Below are positions 46,100-57,803 of a stretch of 64,000 bases of DNA, piece by piece. Under the pieces are notes generated by a model. That model was not told the DNA's origin and searched no databases. It saw only the letters and a list, made by a program, of their open reading frames with translations. How positions within the stretch are numbered: position 1 is the first letter of the stretch; each line of letters begins with the position of its first letter. The translations under genes and the position numbers were made by a program. Source of the stretch: Citrus sinensis (Eukaryota; Streptophyta; Magnoliopsida; Sapindales; Rutaceae); contig NC_068561.1 in the NCBI RefSeq assembly GCF_022201045.2, forward strand, positions 12,425,001 to 12,489,000, read 5' to 3'.

Positions 46100-46722
46100 C
46101 TAAACGGCTGACTGCTGATTTTGTGGCTCCAAAACGCGGCGATTCATCATTGTCCCCAGCAAATTGAATATCTGGGGAGTTGCTTCATAAAGCAGGTCAT
46201 AGAGTTGCTGATGCCAGGCGTGCGCTACCGTTACAAAGCAAATGACCCATAAGACCAAGCTGAACCAACCCACAGGCGGAACAAGGATTATCAGAAGCAA
46301 AATTGAAGCAAGAGCTCCGGCGAGGAGACTGATCTTGCCAAAAATTGCATGGCGCAGCTTTATTTGAGTAGCTAGTAGTATAGCATGTACTAGCAGAACA
46401 GCAAAGAATGCCACCATGACCCTGTAGTGTGTGTCAAATGGGTTGGCATCTTTTGACTGGAGTTTAACTTGGAGCAGGGTGCACGATGTGTTGATTAGAA
46501 ACACGATTATGGAAGAACACTGGATGTAGAAATTCATTCCTCGCTCGTTCTCGCTGTCTCCATTAGAAGAAAAAATTGCATTACAGTAAGTAGGTTTGAA
46601 AGGAAGTTGTCAAATAATTAACTAAATCAAAAATGAAATGATGACCTAAAACGCATGTTAATTAAGAAATTTTGCACTAACCTTTGAGTCGTACCGAAAT
46701 CATTTGCATGGTTGTTTGGCAT
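46100..46722 (-). CDS. Small multi-pass membrane protein, two exons, 164 aa
   Basis: Predicted exons are 46722-46682 and 46553-46100, joined by a GT-AG intron that keeps the frame (13 codons plus two bases, then the rest). Four hydrophobic segments are visible: I-I-V-F-L-I-N-T-S near residue 30, V-A-F-F-A-V-L-L-V-H-A near 65, L-L-A-G-A-L-A-S-I-L-L-L-I-I near 95 and L-V-L-W-V-I-C-F-V-T near 115. No signal sequence or enzyme motif is evident. I do not recognise the family. If exon 2 is used alone, translation would begin at its M-N-F-Y and give 145 residues. A TATA-like TATAAAAAC lies near 46803-46810. Confidence 0.65.
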
Positions 46723-46802
46723 TTTATCCAGTGTTTTCTCTAAACTCCAAATCAATCTCTGACTGTGGTGTTAAGAAGCAATGTTAGCCTCGTTGGGTTT
46801 GT

Positions 46803-46810
46803 TTTTATAG
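46803..46810 (-). promoter_or_regulatory. TATA box of the small membrane protein gene
   Basis: On the minus strand the sequence reads GCCTATAAAAAC about 80 bp before the predicted ATG at 46722. Confidence 0.45.
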
Positions 46811-47863
46811 GCAAATTAAGCATTTGCATGGTCTTAGCATGCAACTCAGCATTAATTAATCATTCGCATGGTCGGAAAGTTGACTTGCCAGGGGTTGAAG
46901 TCAAAAACAAATCAACCCGTCTATTTTTCCGTCTTATAAACCACTCCCGAATAATTTGTGGAAACAATTATAATTCGTTAAGAAACGGCCCGTTTAATTG
47001 AGTTCTTCAGTCTTACTACTGTCACCCCACTCCAGCAATATTCGTTTGAATGAGAGGGCCGTCATTTATTTATTTATTTATTTTTGCGTTAGCAGAAAAT
47101 TATAGAGTTGCTGTATTTGCACAGTTTCATTAGTCGCATAGAATCCTTATTTTATTAAAATTATTTTCAAGGACAAATATAGATAAAATTAAATCCAGCT
47201 ACTCCCATCATGGATCCGCCAATGCGTATCAGAACATTTTCTTGCATATTAATTAAAACACAATAACGAAAATTAAATGGAAATAAAGCAATGCTTATAA
47301 GCCATACAATCAATCTAATGACCTCTTGGTATTTGAGAATTTATATTAAAAAAAAATAACTCATAAAATTGATTTACCGAAGATTTTCTCTATCCCATGC
47401 ATCTGAGATAACTAATTCTTTCTTAAGGAAAAAGATTTCACTTCTATAATAACTTTATTATAAGAATAAATTTTAATATATCCCACTTAGAATGATGATC
47501 TCTAATTTATCCCTAAGGTTTGCAAACATCAATTTATTCCCTTTATCATTGGAAAAAAAAAAGTAAAAAATTTCATCATCCATGTGACCAATTTACCTTA
47601 ATCTTTTTAGTGATAAATCGAGGTAAATTAAAATTTTTACAATCTTTGAGATAAATTGAAGATTGTAATTCTATGTGGACATGGACATCATAACTAACAT
47701 TGCCTTAAAGCGTTCTAATTTGAGTTATTTGTGACCTCGTCTAACCTCGTCTATTAGCTAGTCCCCTTCAATTCGTGAAAAAAAAACTCCCCGTATGCTT
47801 GAATTCTTAGTCAAACCTCTTTCTCACCATCCTCTCCCGCGGGCTCCCATATAATTCGTCAGA

Positions 47864-47971
47864 AAAAGTCCCCGTATTGAAACGGGACTACCCACAACCC
47901 GCCTCAGAGTGAAACGAATAAAAGTCACCGTATTGAAACGGGACTATCCACCTCAGAATGAAACGAATAAA
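47864..47971. repeat. Tandem duplication, two ~55-bp units
   Basis: GTATTGAAACGGGACTA followed by CCTCAGAGTGAAACGAATAA is repeated head to tail; the second copy lacks about 6 bp and has a few substitutions. Confidence 0.8.
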
Positions 47972-48719
47972 TAATTCAATCACTAAATCACATGATGTTG
48001 TGCATGCATTCGAAGTAGAATTAAATTAAAGTTAGTTACATGAGGATTCTTTTTTCTCCTTTAATGATGTTATCTTTAAATGAAAAAGCAAAAAGGCATT
48101 CTTTTTTATATTATAAAAAAAAATAAAAAAGTAAAAACGTAAAAAAGATAAGTATATTTGTTTTATTATTATTAATTACATAAGTAGGGGTGACAAAATC
48201 TTACATGAGTTTAAAGTCACATAGGGCTCCATATCCAAATAGAATGAATTTTGAATAATTTTTAAGAAATGTAGTGGAGTATGTGGAAAAATAATCTCAA
48301 ATTCTTAATGAATTGGAATTTAGTTTTATACTCCTCATCCTCCCCCCCCCACCCCATTCCCCATTATATATAAATATTTCTTAAAATTTTTGTTTAACAA
48401 TTTTGTTTTATCAATTACAATATTGGTTAATAATTTTTTTTACCTAATATAAATAAGTTATGACTAAAACAAAATCCTACATTATAATTCTTATTTAATT
48501 CTAAAATATTGTTATGTTTTCTTTTTTCTCTCAGGGTGCTGCTTTCTTCAAATATTTTTTAATTTTGATATTATTTCAAGATATTATTTTAATCTTTTAA
48601 AGTTTTTTTTTTAAAATAATTTAAATACTTTATAATATGACATTGATTTTATTTAAGTCTCTAAGTTTTATTTTACTGAAATCAGTTATCCACACCTACT
48701 ATAAAATAAGTAAATGGAT

Positions 48720-48835
48720 AAATATTAAATATACACTTAATATTATAATCTGACAATCATCATTAGTGGAGCTGTATAATATTCAATATACACTTACTAT
48801 TATGATCTAACAGTTATCATTAGTGGAGTTAATCC
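48720..48835. repeat. Tandem duplication, two ~58-bp units
   Basis: AAATATACACTTAATATTAT ... ATCATTAGTGGAG is repeated as CAATATACACTTACTATTAT ... ATCATTAGTGGAG. A third, partial copy (CATTAGTG ... AATCCAACTTAGC) lies beyond the hAT element at 50030-50065. Confidence 0.75.
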
Positions 48836-49009
48836 AACTTAGCACTGTTATGTGTAAGGATAGCAATGGGGTGCGGTGGGGGTAGGGAGGCCTACTCTAT
48901 TCCCCACACACTAAAAATTTCTTCTGCGTTCTTTATCCAATCCTCTAATAAATTTAGTGAAATTGAGATGGGAAATCCCACGTGGAGAATGATTTTCTTA
49001 TTTCCATCC

Positions 49010-50022
49010 CATTAATGTAGGGATGGCAAAAATCCCCACGGGGACGGGTACCTTCGGGGATTTTCCCCATTCGGGGAGGGTATGAGGATAATTTCATACC
49101 CAATTTCTTATTCGGGAAAGGGACGAGGAAATATTTTTACCCAATTTCTTATTCGGGGAGGGGACATGATTGAGGTGGAATCCCCATCCCCTACCCATTT
49201 CCCCATTTTAATTTTTAATTTTATTTTAATTTTTTAAAATTACTAGTAAATAAATAATAAAATTTAAATTATAAAATTATAAATATTGGTAAAAATAAAA
49301 AATATCAAAATATTTATATTATTAAGCTTTTAGGCGTAATGAACTAATTAAAGTCCTAAATTTTTATTTAGGACATTAAAAAGACTGAGTAGATTCTATT
49401 AGCCCAAATTTTTTTTTAATTTTAATATTCTTTAAATATTTTAAACTTAAATCTATTTTTTATTTATTTATAGATGTTATAATTGTCCATAGAGAATCAC
49501 AATTTTAATATCTAATATAATCTAATATAATATTTGCTCTTAATTTGCTTCGATTTAACTATTGTGTTGTAAAGGGAATAGTCCACATTTATAAAGTGCC
49601 CACGCCACCATTGAAAAAGTTAATTTTGAATCTAAATTTTACTTGTAACAATTTTGTATTAGACTATTAATTTGTTCATGATAGTTTGTAAAAGAAGTTT
49701 GTATCCCTTGCATGCTGCGTTACTTACTAATTTAATGTATGTGACTTTTGTAATGGATATTAATGTAAAATATATTTCGAACTTTACTTTTATTTAAATT
49801 TTTTATTTAAATATGATTAATTCAAAATCGAAAATAAAAAAAATATATTAATTATTCGGAGATCGGGGATCCCCTGTTATTATTCGAGGAGGGAGTGAAG
49901 ATTCTCTCAAATAATTCTGACGGGGACAAAAAAGAGACGGGAACATACACAAAATATCAGGGATGAGTACGGAGAGATTGGTCCTCTCCCCTCCCATGCA
50001 CGTTGCCATCCCTACATTAATG
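49010..50022. mobile_element. hAT-like non-autonomous element, family 3 copy 1
   Basis: The element proper is 49018-50014 (997 bp), flanked by a perfect 8-bp CATTAATG duplication (49010-49017 and 50015-50022). Its ends are TAGGGATGGCAA and the exact inverse TTGCCATCCCTA. Subterminal regions are G/C-run rich (GGGGACGGG); the interior is AT-rich. No transposase is encoded. It is an inverted near-copy of 55216-56218. Confidence 0.93.
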
Positions 50023-50690
50023 CGGTCGTCATTAGTGTTTTACCGTAAAATTAATCCAACTTAGCTGGACCATAATTAAATTTGTTTATGATTACGTAGC
50101 ATAATTAAAAGACAAATCCACGACGCTGGACCGCGGGGCGAATTGTCTGGGCTGGTTAGATGTCGGCAAGCTCGTCGCCTGAAAGAGTGAAAGTTCTAGA
50201 CTAATCTTTCTTCCAGACTTCCTCTGTTACCTACTACCTTTTAATTCGTGAGCATACGCCCCGTATAATTACAAAAGAAAAAGGCGTTTTTTTTCACTCG
50301 TCTGATAGTTATATTGTGGCGAACGTGTCTATGTTCGTTGTGTTTTGACTTGAAGTCTTGTGTTTACATTGCATTTCTTTTTTCATTATTTATTTTAGCA
50401 TCACACCATTTGAAACTTTACCAATTTCTTTTCTTGCCTTTGAGAGCATTTCATAAATACAAGCGCCAAGCTTTTGGCAACTCTCTCCCTTCAAGAGGGC
50501 TTCTTACTCAGAGCTTTAATTCACAAAAAACAGTTAAGTATGGTTAATTTCAGTTAATTAATTGTTGATGTTTCTACATCACGTGCTTCTCTTGTACTTG
50601 CTGGGTGATACGTTAGCCGTTTACGTAATCATATATTATTTGCATATATGACCAACATTGTTTTTTTTTTTTTTTTTTTTTTAACCTTGT
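50023..50690. other. Upstream leader region of the hAT-derived gene
   Basis: No coding gene is supported here. The stretch lies between the hAT element and the first copy of the gene's leader sequence and may contain the promoter and 5' leader exons. I could not fix the exon borders. Confidence 0.35.
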
Positions 50691-51905
50691 TTGGGCTGGC
50701 CTGGTCTGTTTTCGATTCTCTCTTACAATTATGTTGTCAGCATGTGAGCTTTCACCTTAGGGAAGAATATTACATTCTCAGCTTTCATGTCTTTTAACCT
50801 TTTTAAATGCTAAATGTTATTATGTCATGTCCTTGACCGTTAAATTATCGTGAGCTGAGCTTTGTTTTTTTACTGTAGATATATTTGAATAGGTTTCGAT
50901 TGGATTCTTCAGTCATTGACAACTATTGTTTTTCTGTGGAGTAAAAGCAATTATGGTTAGAGACAGAGATTTTGGGAATATTTGAAGTACTTAAATGACC
51001 AGTTTATTGTGCGGAGGTTTTGGTATATATAGAGAAAATTACACTTCCCAGGGAAGGGAAATCCATCATTTTATAGATGGTGTGGTGTGCACGGTATAAA
51101 TGAATCTTTAGGGCCTAAACATGTTGTTTAGGGATAAGGATTCGGTGCTTAGTTGAGCTTGTAAATGATATAAATGAATATTTGATTACCGAATCAATGG
51201 TTAGGATTTGTCTAATATAAGTCCCATAAAATCTTGACCGTTGATTGGATGCTCAGTTCAAGTTCAGTTCAACACCGAATCCTGGTCTGTTGTTCAATTC
51301 TTCCTTAATGATGGTGAAGATATATTGTTGAATCCTTTTCTGATTTAAGGATAAGTTTTTGTGGGAGGCTTGGAGGCGATCCTGAGGAAGTATCTTTTAC
51401 AGACCCATCTCAATGTCCTAATGGTTAACTTGGGTTGTGGTGGGGGTTGGAAGGAGAGGACTTTAATTCTGGTGTTCATATAACTTGAAAAATTTTGGAT
51501 TCATAAGACTACTCTGTCGACAACAAAGATTTTCAAATATTTGTTCTAGCATGAGATCACTTTGTTCTGCTCCCATGGAAGGAGCAGCACATAAGAAATA
51601 AGGAATATAGTTGCAATGGTATGACTAAGATTGCAATTGGAATATTTATGCTTAATTCAATTTTGGAAGTCCAAAAAGAATTACAGGTTGCAGATAACAA
51701 TTGTTTGTGCATCTTGTAAACAGGAAAGGTCGAGTACTGAAAATGATGTAGCTCATTGTGAACTTGGGCTGGCTTGATTTTAAATTCTGCCTTACACTGT
51801 ATTTTGTTTCTCATTCACGCATATAATTTCTATAGCCAGCATGTGGACTTTCAACTTTTAGAAGAGGATTGCATTTTAAGCTTCATATCCTTCAACTTGT
51901 GAAAT
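50690..51905 (+). pseudogene. Partial upstream duplicate of the hAT-derived gene
   Basis: Bases ~51593-51760 resemble coding bases ~53040-53210 of the next gene: AATAAGGAATA-AGTTGCA, TTAATTCAATTTTG and GAAAATGATG share order and spacing, with shifts that break the frame. A leader-like block (GCTGGCCTGG ... CAGCATGTGAGCTTTC) at 50690-50800 recurs as a diverged copy at 51765-51905. Together these show that a tandem copy of the gene and its leader once existed upstream and has mostly decayed. Confidence 0.7.
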
Positions 51906-52050
51906 CTTAGACTTGACCATGTTAATTTTTGTTTACTTTGGAATTCGTCCAATCATTTCATTGTTGATTTATAATGGATCTTTATTTGGATTCCTTATTA
52001 ACTTACTCTTTTTTTCCTTTTTCCAATCTCACATAGAATAAAAAGCAAAC

Positions 52051-54427
52051 ATGGGAAGAGGGAAAGATAAATACTGGGAATACGTCGAGGCCTTGGAAGA
52101 TGGTCGACTTTTGTGCACGTTCTGTCGAACGAGTTATGCTGCGGGCATCACTAGGATGAGATACCATTTCGCTGGGCTTAAAAGGCATGATATTGGACCT
52201 TGTCCAAAGGTTCCTGAGAGTGTTCGAAATGCAGTATCTCAAGAAATTCAAGCTTCAGATAGTAGTAGAAAAACAAAAATTGTTTCAACTTCATCTCCAA
52301 AAAAGAAATCTAAGACTTTTCATCAACCTAAAGTTGCAGGGGCATGTAAGACAGATAAAAGTAAAGCTAACACATCACTTGTCAGGTTCTTAGTTTCAAA
52401 CAAGTTGTCACTGGATGTTTACAGAACACCATATTTGGGTGACTTGCTGAGCAGCGTAGCAGAAGTTGGGCATGGTTACGAATTACCAACTTATTCAGAA
52501 CTCCAATCACAGCAGATCCTAGATGCCAAAGAGGAATACATTGGAAAGACCAAGAAGTTATTTACTAAAACAGGTTGTACGCTGATCATATCTAAGGTAG
52601 AGATAAATTCAAAACCTGAGTGTCTGAACTTTTTTGTATGTTCACCTGGTGGCTGGATTTGTTTAGAGAAAGTTAGAATTCCGGAGGAAGGGATGACATT
52701 TCATAGTTTTAAAAATAATGTATGTCATATAATTGAAGATTTGGGGCCCAAGAATGTTGTTCAGGTAATCCTTGATGATTCTAAAAATTGTATGGTGCGC
52801 TGCTCTACTGATATTAGAGGAGACAACTTGTTCTCTGAAGTTATAAAGGTGATTCAATCGAAATACGCTTGGATATACCTGTCTAGATGTGCTACCGGTG
52901 AACTGGTGGAAATTTTGCTGTACATACGCTCTGAAGTTCGTTGGATTCGTGAGACTATTCAATTGGCAAAGCAGATTTTCAAATACATGTGCAAGTGTAA
53001 TAGCACTTTACAGTTGCTAAGAAAGCAGCTGCATCCAGGAAATAAGGAATACAGTTGCAGTGAAAAGAATAAGATTGCCATTGAATTCTTTATACTTAAT
53101 TCAATTTTGCAAATCGAAAAAGAGTTACAAGCATTGGGGATACAAATGGCTCCTGCTTCTTGCGAAGGGGAAGGGTTGAGTAGTGAAAATGATGCGGCTA
53201 TGGTTGTGCAAAAAGCTATTTACTCTACAGAATTTTGGAGCAATGGGAAAAAGGTAGTGCGAGTTTTGCAGCCATTGTTTCAAGTTCTTGAACTCATAGA
53301 TGGATATGAATCAACTTCAGGATATTTGAATGAAGCACTGAAGAGAGTAGAAGAGGTACTCAAACAGCATTTAGATGGTAAGGACCGGATTGAGGTGCTT
53401 AGAGCTTGGAGAAGTCGTCTAGTCCAACCAATGCATGAAGTTGCAAGTTTTCTTAACCCTGCATACGCGTGTGGTCTGAACTTTTGTCATGACAATGAAA
53501 TTAAAATGGTTTTGGACAGTCTAATGTTATTGGTTTCTGATACAGAAAGGGAAGAGCTCTTGAAAGAAGTGCAACTCTACCGTAGGAAAGACTCAGATTT
53601 GTTCAATGAAGGAGCAATGACAATGTTAAAGACACTCCATCCTTGTAAGTTATGTTGATTTAACTTGCATTCATTTAACCATTTCCTTGGTTGGATGAAT
53701 TTTTATTGTGTTTCAGTTGTTTTGCAAAATTGTAGGGAAGTGGTGGGACTGTTATGGTGATCATTATCCAATACTGCAGAAGATTGCTGTACGGCTTTTG
53801 AGCCAAACTTGTTCTACTTCATTATGTGATCACATTACCTTTCGCCAGAATCCATTTGTTAATGAATCAACCATGAACAAGACTATGATGGAAAAATTTA
53901 ATGTGTTTAAATCAAAGAATTTGAAGCCGATTGACCTTCAGAGAATCAGTGGACTTCCTGAATATTCTCACGAGCATGTTCAAAAATTTTTGGAGGATCG
54001 GGATGTGTCGGACAACAACATCAATGATGAGTTTGCTATACCAGAGTATAGGAATTTAAATTGTCAGTTGAATTGTGGGTTAGGTCCTGAATCGACTGTG
54101 CGTGAACGGAATCTGGAGCCTCAGCAACATGGTCACGAGAAGTTGGAGATAGAGATTCTGTCTGAATTTGATTTGGGGCAATTTTTCCCCATGTCTCCTC
54201 CTTCGCTGCCTTTTGTTCTGGAGCCTGAGCAACGTGGTCATGTGAAGAATTTGGAGTTTAGACCTGTATCGACTGTGCCTGAATGGAATTCGGAGCCTGA
54301 GCAAGGTGATCGCTTGGGTTTGGGGTTACGATCTATATCCACTCTGCCTAATGCGGAGGCTGAGAAATGTGATTCCCTTTTTTTTACGGATGATTTCAAT
54401 TCAGCTCCAAAATGGGGACTCCACTAG
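52051..54427 (+). CDS. hAT-transposase-derived BED zinc-finger protein, 761 aa
   Basis: Two exons, 52051-53644 and 53736-54427, join across a 91-bp GT-AG intron to one 2,286-nt frame. A BED finger sits at the N-terminus (W9, C22, C25, H39, C51). A DUF659-like central region follows (~105-290), with H-G-Y-E-L-P-T-Y-S and N-V-V-Q-V-I-L-D-D-S-K-N. The usual S-D-G-W catalytic stretch is replaced by I-S-K-V-E, so transposition activity is unlikely. After the intron, P-W-K-W-W-D-C-Y-G-D-H-Y-P-I-L-Q-K-I-A is the hAT dimerisation motif. The tail (~600-761) is acidic, with repeated S-T-V-P-E-like and E-P-E-Q-like units. The frame is open throughout. A DNA-binding, dimerising host factor is a reasonable inference; an old immobile transposase is the alternative. 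The sequence after the stop has a possible 3'-UTR intron donor (CAAG/GTAAGA) at 54463. Confidence 0.88.
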
Positions 54428-54469
54428 TATTCGTCCATTTTCTCAAATTATTCTCCCAATCAAGGTAAG

Positions 54470-55146
54470 AAACTTGTGTTTTGTTATTAATTTTTCAAAA
54501 TAGAATGTTTATCTTATTAATTTGTTCAATTAATTTATAAGACATTTCAAATTTTGGGCAAAATTGTATTTTCGCAGGGGTAAGTGACCCCTCCTTTTGT
54601 CATTTTCAAAACATTTTTCAGATATCTTGGGAATGAAAAACAAGCTCAAGATCAATGGAGGAAGACTCGGAATCAGATCAGCAAAACTCACCCACCTTTT
54701 AATCATGCTTCGATTAAGTCGGTTAAATCATATATTTATCTTGAATTTGCTGATCCATGTACATTGTTCTGCCTGAAAATTTCACATGCAACAGAATCAG
54801 ATATACATTCCTGTTTGTGTCAAAAAAAACAAAAACCACTAAGCTATTCATTTTCCATGACAAATTTGTGTATTTGTTCGAATATCAGGCATGATTACAG
54901 GTGTAAAGCATGAACGAATGTCTAAATCGCTGGTTGATTTTCTGATTCGGCATGCTTTCTTAACAAATTAGTTCATGAATTGTAAAATATATACGTTATA
55001 GCTTCAGTTTCTTTGGATTGGTTGTTTGCGGTTACTGAAAATTTATTTTTCTCTTAAAGCATGCTAATGATATATTTATGGCAATATGCACGATTGAATT
55101 TAGTAAAATCAGAATTGATGCAGTATCCTTTTCATACTATTTGAGT
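54470..55146. other. 3' untranslated / intergenic sequence
   Basis: It probably contains later 3' exons of the hAT-derived gene. No separate gene is supported. Confidence 0.4.
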
Positions 55147-56809
55147 TTATTAAATGGAAAAAGGCTAACCACACCCCAAAGTTTATTTAAATAATCACAC
55201 ACACTACCTTAGTTTTAGGGATGGCAATGGGGAGGGGAGGGGAGGGGACTAATCTCCTCGTACCCATTTCTGATATTTTACGTATGTGTCCGTCTCCTCC
55301 CCGTCTCCGTCAGAATTACTTGAGAGAATCTACATTCCCTTCCCGAATAATAACAGAAGATTCCCGAAGATTACCGATCCCCGAATAATTAATACATTTT
55401 ATTTTTGTTTTTAATTTTGAGTTAATCATATTAAAATAAAAGTAAAGTTCGAAATATATCTTACATTAATATCAATTACAAAAGTCACATACATTAAATT
55501 AGTAAGTAACGCAATATGCAAGAGGTACAAATTTCTTTTACAAATTATCATGAACAAATTAATAGTTTAATACAAAATTGTTACAAATAAAATCGAATTT
55601 AGTTTCAAAATTAACTGTTTCAATAGTGGCGTGGGCACTTTATAAATGTGGACTATTCCCTTTACAATACAATAGTTAAATCGGAGCAAATTAAGAGCAA
55701 ATATTAGATTAGATTAGATTAGATATTAAAATTGTGATTCGTTGTGGGCAATTATAACATCTAAAAATAAATAAAAAATAGATTTAAGTTTAAAATATTT
55801 AAAGAATATTAAAATTAAAATTTTTTGGGCTAATAGAATCTACTCGGTCTTTTTAATGTCCTAAATAAAAATTTAGGATTTTAATTAGTTAATTAGGCTT
55901 AAAAGTTTAATAATATAAATATTTTGATATTTTTTTTGTATTTTTACCAATATTTACAATTTTATAATATAAATTTTATAATTTATTTACTAGTAATTTT
56001 AAAAAATTAAAATAAAATTAAAAATTAAAATGGGGAAATGGGTAGGGGATGGGGATTCCACCTCATCCTCGTCCCCTCCCCGAATAAGAAATTTGGTAAA
56101 ACAAATTCTCCGTCCATTCCCCGAATAAGAAATTGGGTATGAAATTATCCTCATACCCTTCCCGATTGGGGAAAATCCCCGAGGGTACCCGTCCCCGTCG
56201 GGATTTTTGCCATCCCTACTTAGTTTCATAAATTGTCACACAAATCATTTTTTTACTATTATACCCTTAATTATGATAACCCAATAATTAACTTTAAATA
56301 AAATTTTATAATAAATAAAAATAAAAATAAAAATAATATAATAAGATAAAATTTATAAATTATTTTAACATTATTAATCTATTATATTCTTTTGATAATA
56401 ATGAAATCTACTTGACATATTAATAATATTAAAGTAATTATACCTAATATTTGCAGTAATTTATAAAATTTATTTTATTTTATTTACAATATTTATTTTA
56501 ATTATTTCTATATTAGTATAAATTTTGAAGTCAATTTTTAGATTGATAGATTTCAATGTTAATAAAATCCGTTGGGAAAGACTAATAATAACTTAATATT
56601 AAAAATAATTTTCATTATATTTGTGTCGTATGATATTTATTTATTAATTTTATCTTATTGCTATATTTATATTTATTTGGGCTGTTATAATCAAAGGGTA
56701 TAATAGTCATTTATGAAATTAATAGAGTTGATCATTAATGAAACTAAGGGAATATGTGTGACTATTTAACCAAACCTTGGGGTGTGGGTGGCCTTTTCCC
56801 TTATTAAAT
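55147..56809. mobile_element. MULE-like MITE, family 2 copy 2, host of a nested hAT element
   Basis: The element is 55156-56800. It starts GGAAAAAGGCTAACC and ends in the inverse, GGCCTTTTCCC, with inverted similarity of about 60 bp per end (CCACACCCCAA). It is flanked by a perfect TTATTAAAT duplication (55147-55155 and 56801-56809). Without the 1,003-bp nested insertion and its extra 8 bp it would be about 634 bp, close to its relative at 35426-36101. Confidence 0.9.
55208..56226. mobile_element. hAT-like non-autonomous element, family 3 copy 2 (nested)
   Basis: The element proper is 55216-56218 (1,003 bp), inserted into the MULE-like MITE. The duplicated target is CTTAGTTT at 55208-55215 and 56219-56226, perfect over 8 bp. 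The ends are TAGGGATGGCAA and its inverse. It lies in the opposite orientation to 49018-50014 and looks highly similar to it along the whole length. Confidence 0.94.
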
Positions 56810-57094
56810 TTGTGAATTTGCTTTCAGTTCACATGCTAGATTTGCCGTAAGAATTGGCTTCGGATCGGAAATTATAACTCATACTTAAAATCAAGTCTTC
56901 CGGACATACTTCAAATTCGATTCCAATGCTATGGATATAAATTTTTGGACAAAAATCTTTAAAAAAAAAGGCCATTATAGAATCACGATATGATGTTAGC
57001 CTGCCAAATGTTTGACGGAATGACTAAATGCTGCCTTTCTACTCTCACATTTTTCGTGAATTACAGGACATAGAAATGTGTTTAAGACTTTTGT

Positions 57095-57803
57095 TACTCG
57101 CAAGGATAAAAACTCATTTAGTCTTTGTATTTTAATATTAGTGTCTGTTTAGTTCTTATATTTTTAAAAATACCTCGAAACATTCCTGCCGTTAAAGTAT
57201 TGATACCCCTACCGTTACTTTTTATTTCTTTTGGCTTACTTTTACAATATTACCCTTTTATAATAATTTTTTATTTGGACATTAATAAAAAATAATTAAA
57301 TTATCAATTTAACCCTAAAAAATAAAAAAATTATATTAATTTTTTTGCAAACACCATTTGCACACTTGGTGGTTTGCATACAATTTTTTACAATTAAAAA
57401 TTAATATAGTTTTTTATTTTATTTTTAGAGTTAAATTGGTAATTTAATTATTTTCTTTTTATTAATATCCAAATAAAAAATATTATAAAAGGGTAATATT
57501 GTAAAAGTAAGTCAAAAGAAATAAAAAGTAATAATTTAATTTTTGACAATTAAAAATTAATATAATTTTTTTATTTTTAGGGTTAAATTGGTAATTTAAT
57601 TATTTTCTTTTTATTAATGTCCAAACAAAAAAAATTATAAAAGAGTAATATTGTAAAAGTAAGCCAAAAGAAATAAAAAGTAACGGTAGGGGTATCAATA
57701 TTTTAACGGCAGAGATATTTTGAGGCATTTTTAAAAATATAGGAACTAAATAGATACTAATATTAAAATACAAGAACTAAATGGGCTTTTACCCTACTTG
57801 CAA
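57095..57803. mobile_element. MULE-like MITE with ~190-bp TIRs
   Basis: The element is 57104-57794 (691 bp), flanked by TACTCGCAA and TACTTGCAA (eight of nine bases). The arms are long: GATACCCCTACCGTTACTTT on the left recurs inverted on the right. The centre contains a partial tandem duplication of an arm-like unit (TAATTTAATTATTTTC...TAATATTGTAAAAGTAAG). It has no coding capacity. Confidence 0.85.

Larger units (their letters stand above)
46830..48999. other. Repeat-rich intergenic region
   Basis: No gene. At about 47488-47690 two arms (CCCACTTAGAATGATGATCT and a degenerate inverse) may be another small TIR element without a resolved target duplication. A C-run lies near 48342. Confidence 0.4.

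Noticed and set aside
49010..56226. One large composite transposon made of the two inverted hAT elements with the BED gene as cargo
   Set aside because: Each 1-kb element has its own perfect 8-bp target duplication with a different sequence, so they inserted independently.
55999..56229. 76-codon minus-strand frame rich in Gly/Asp
   Set aside because: It lies in the G/C-run-rich end of a non-autonomous hAT element.
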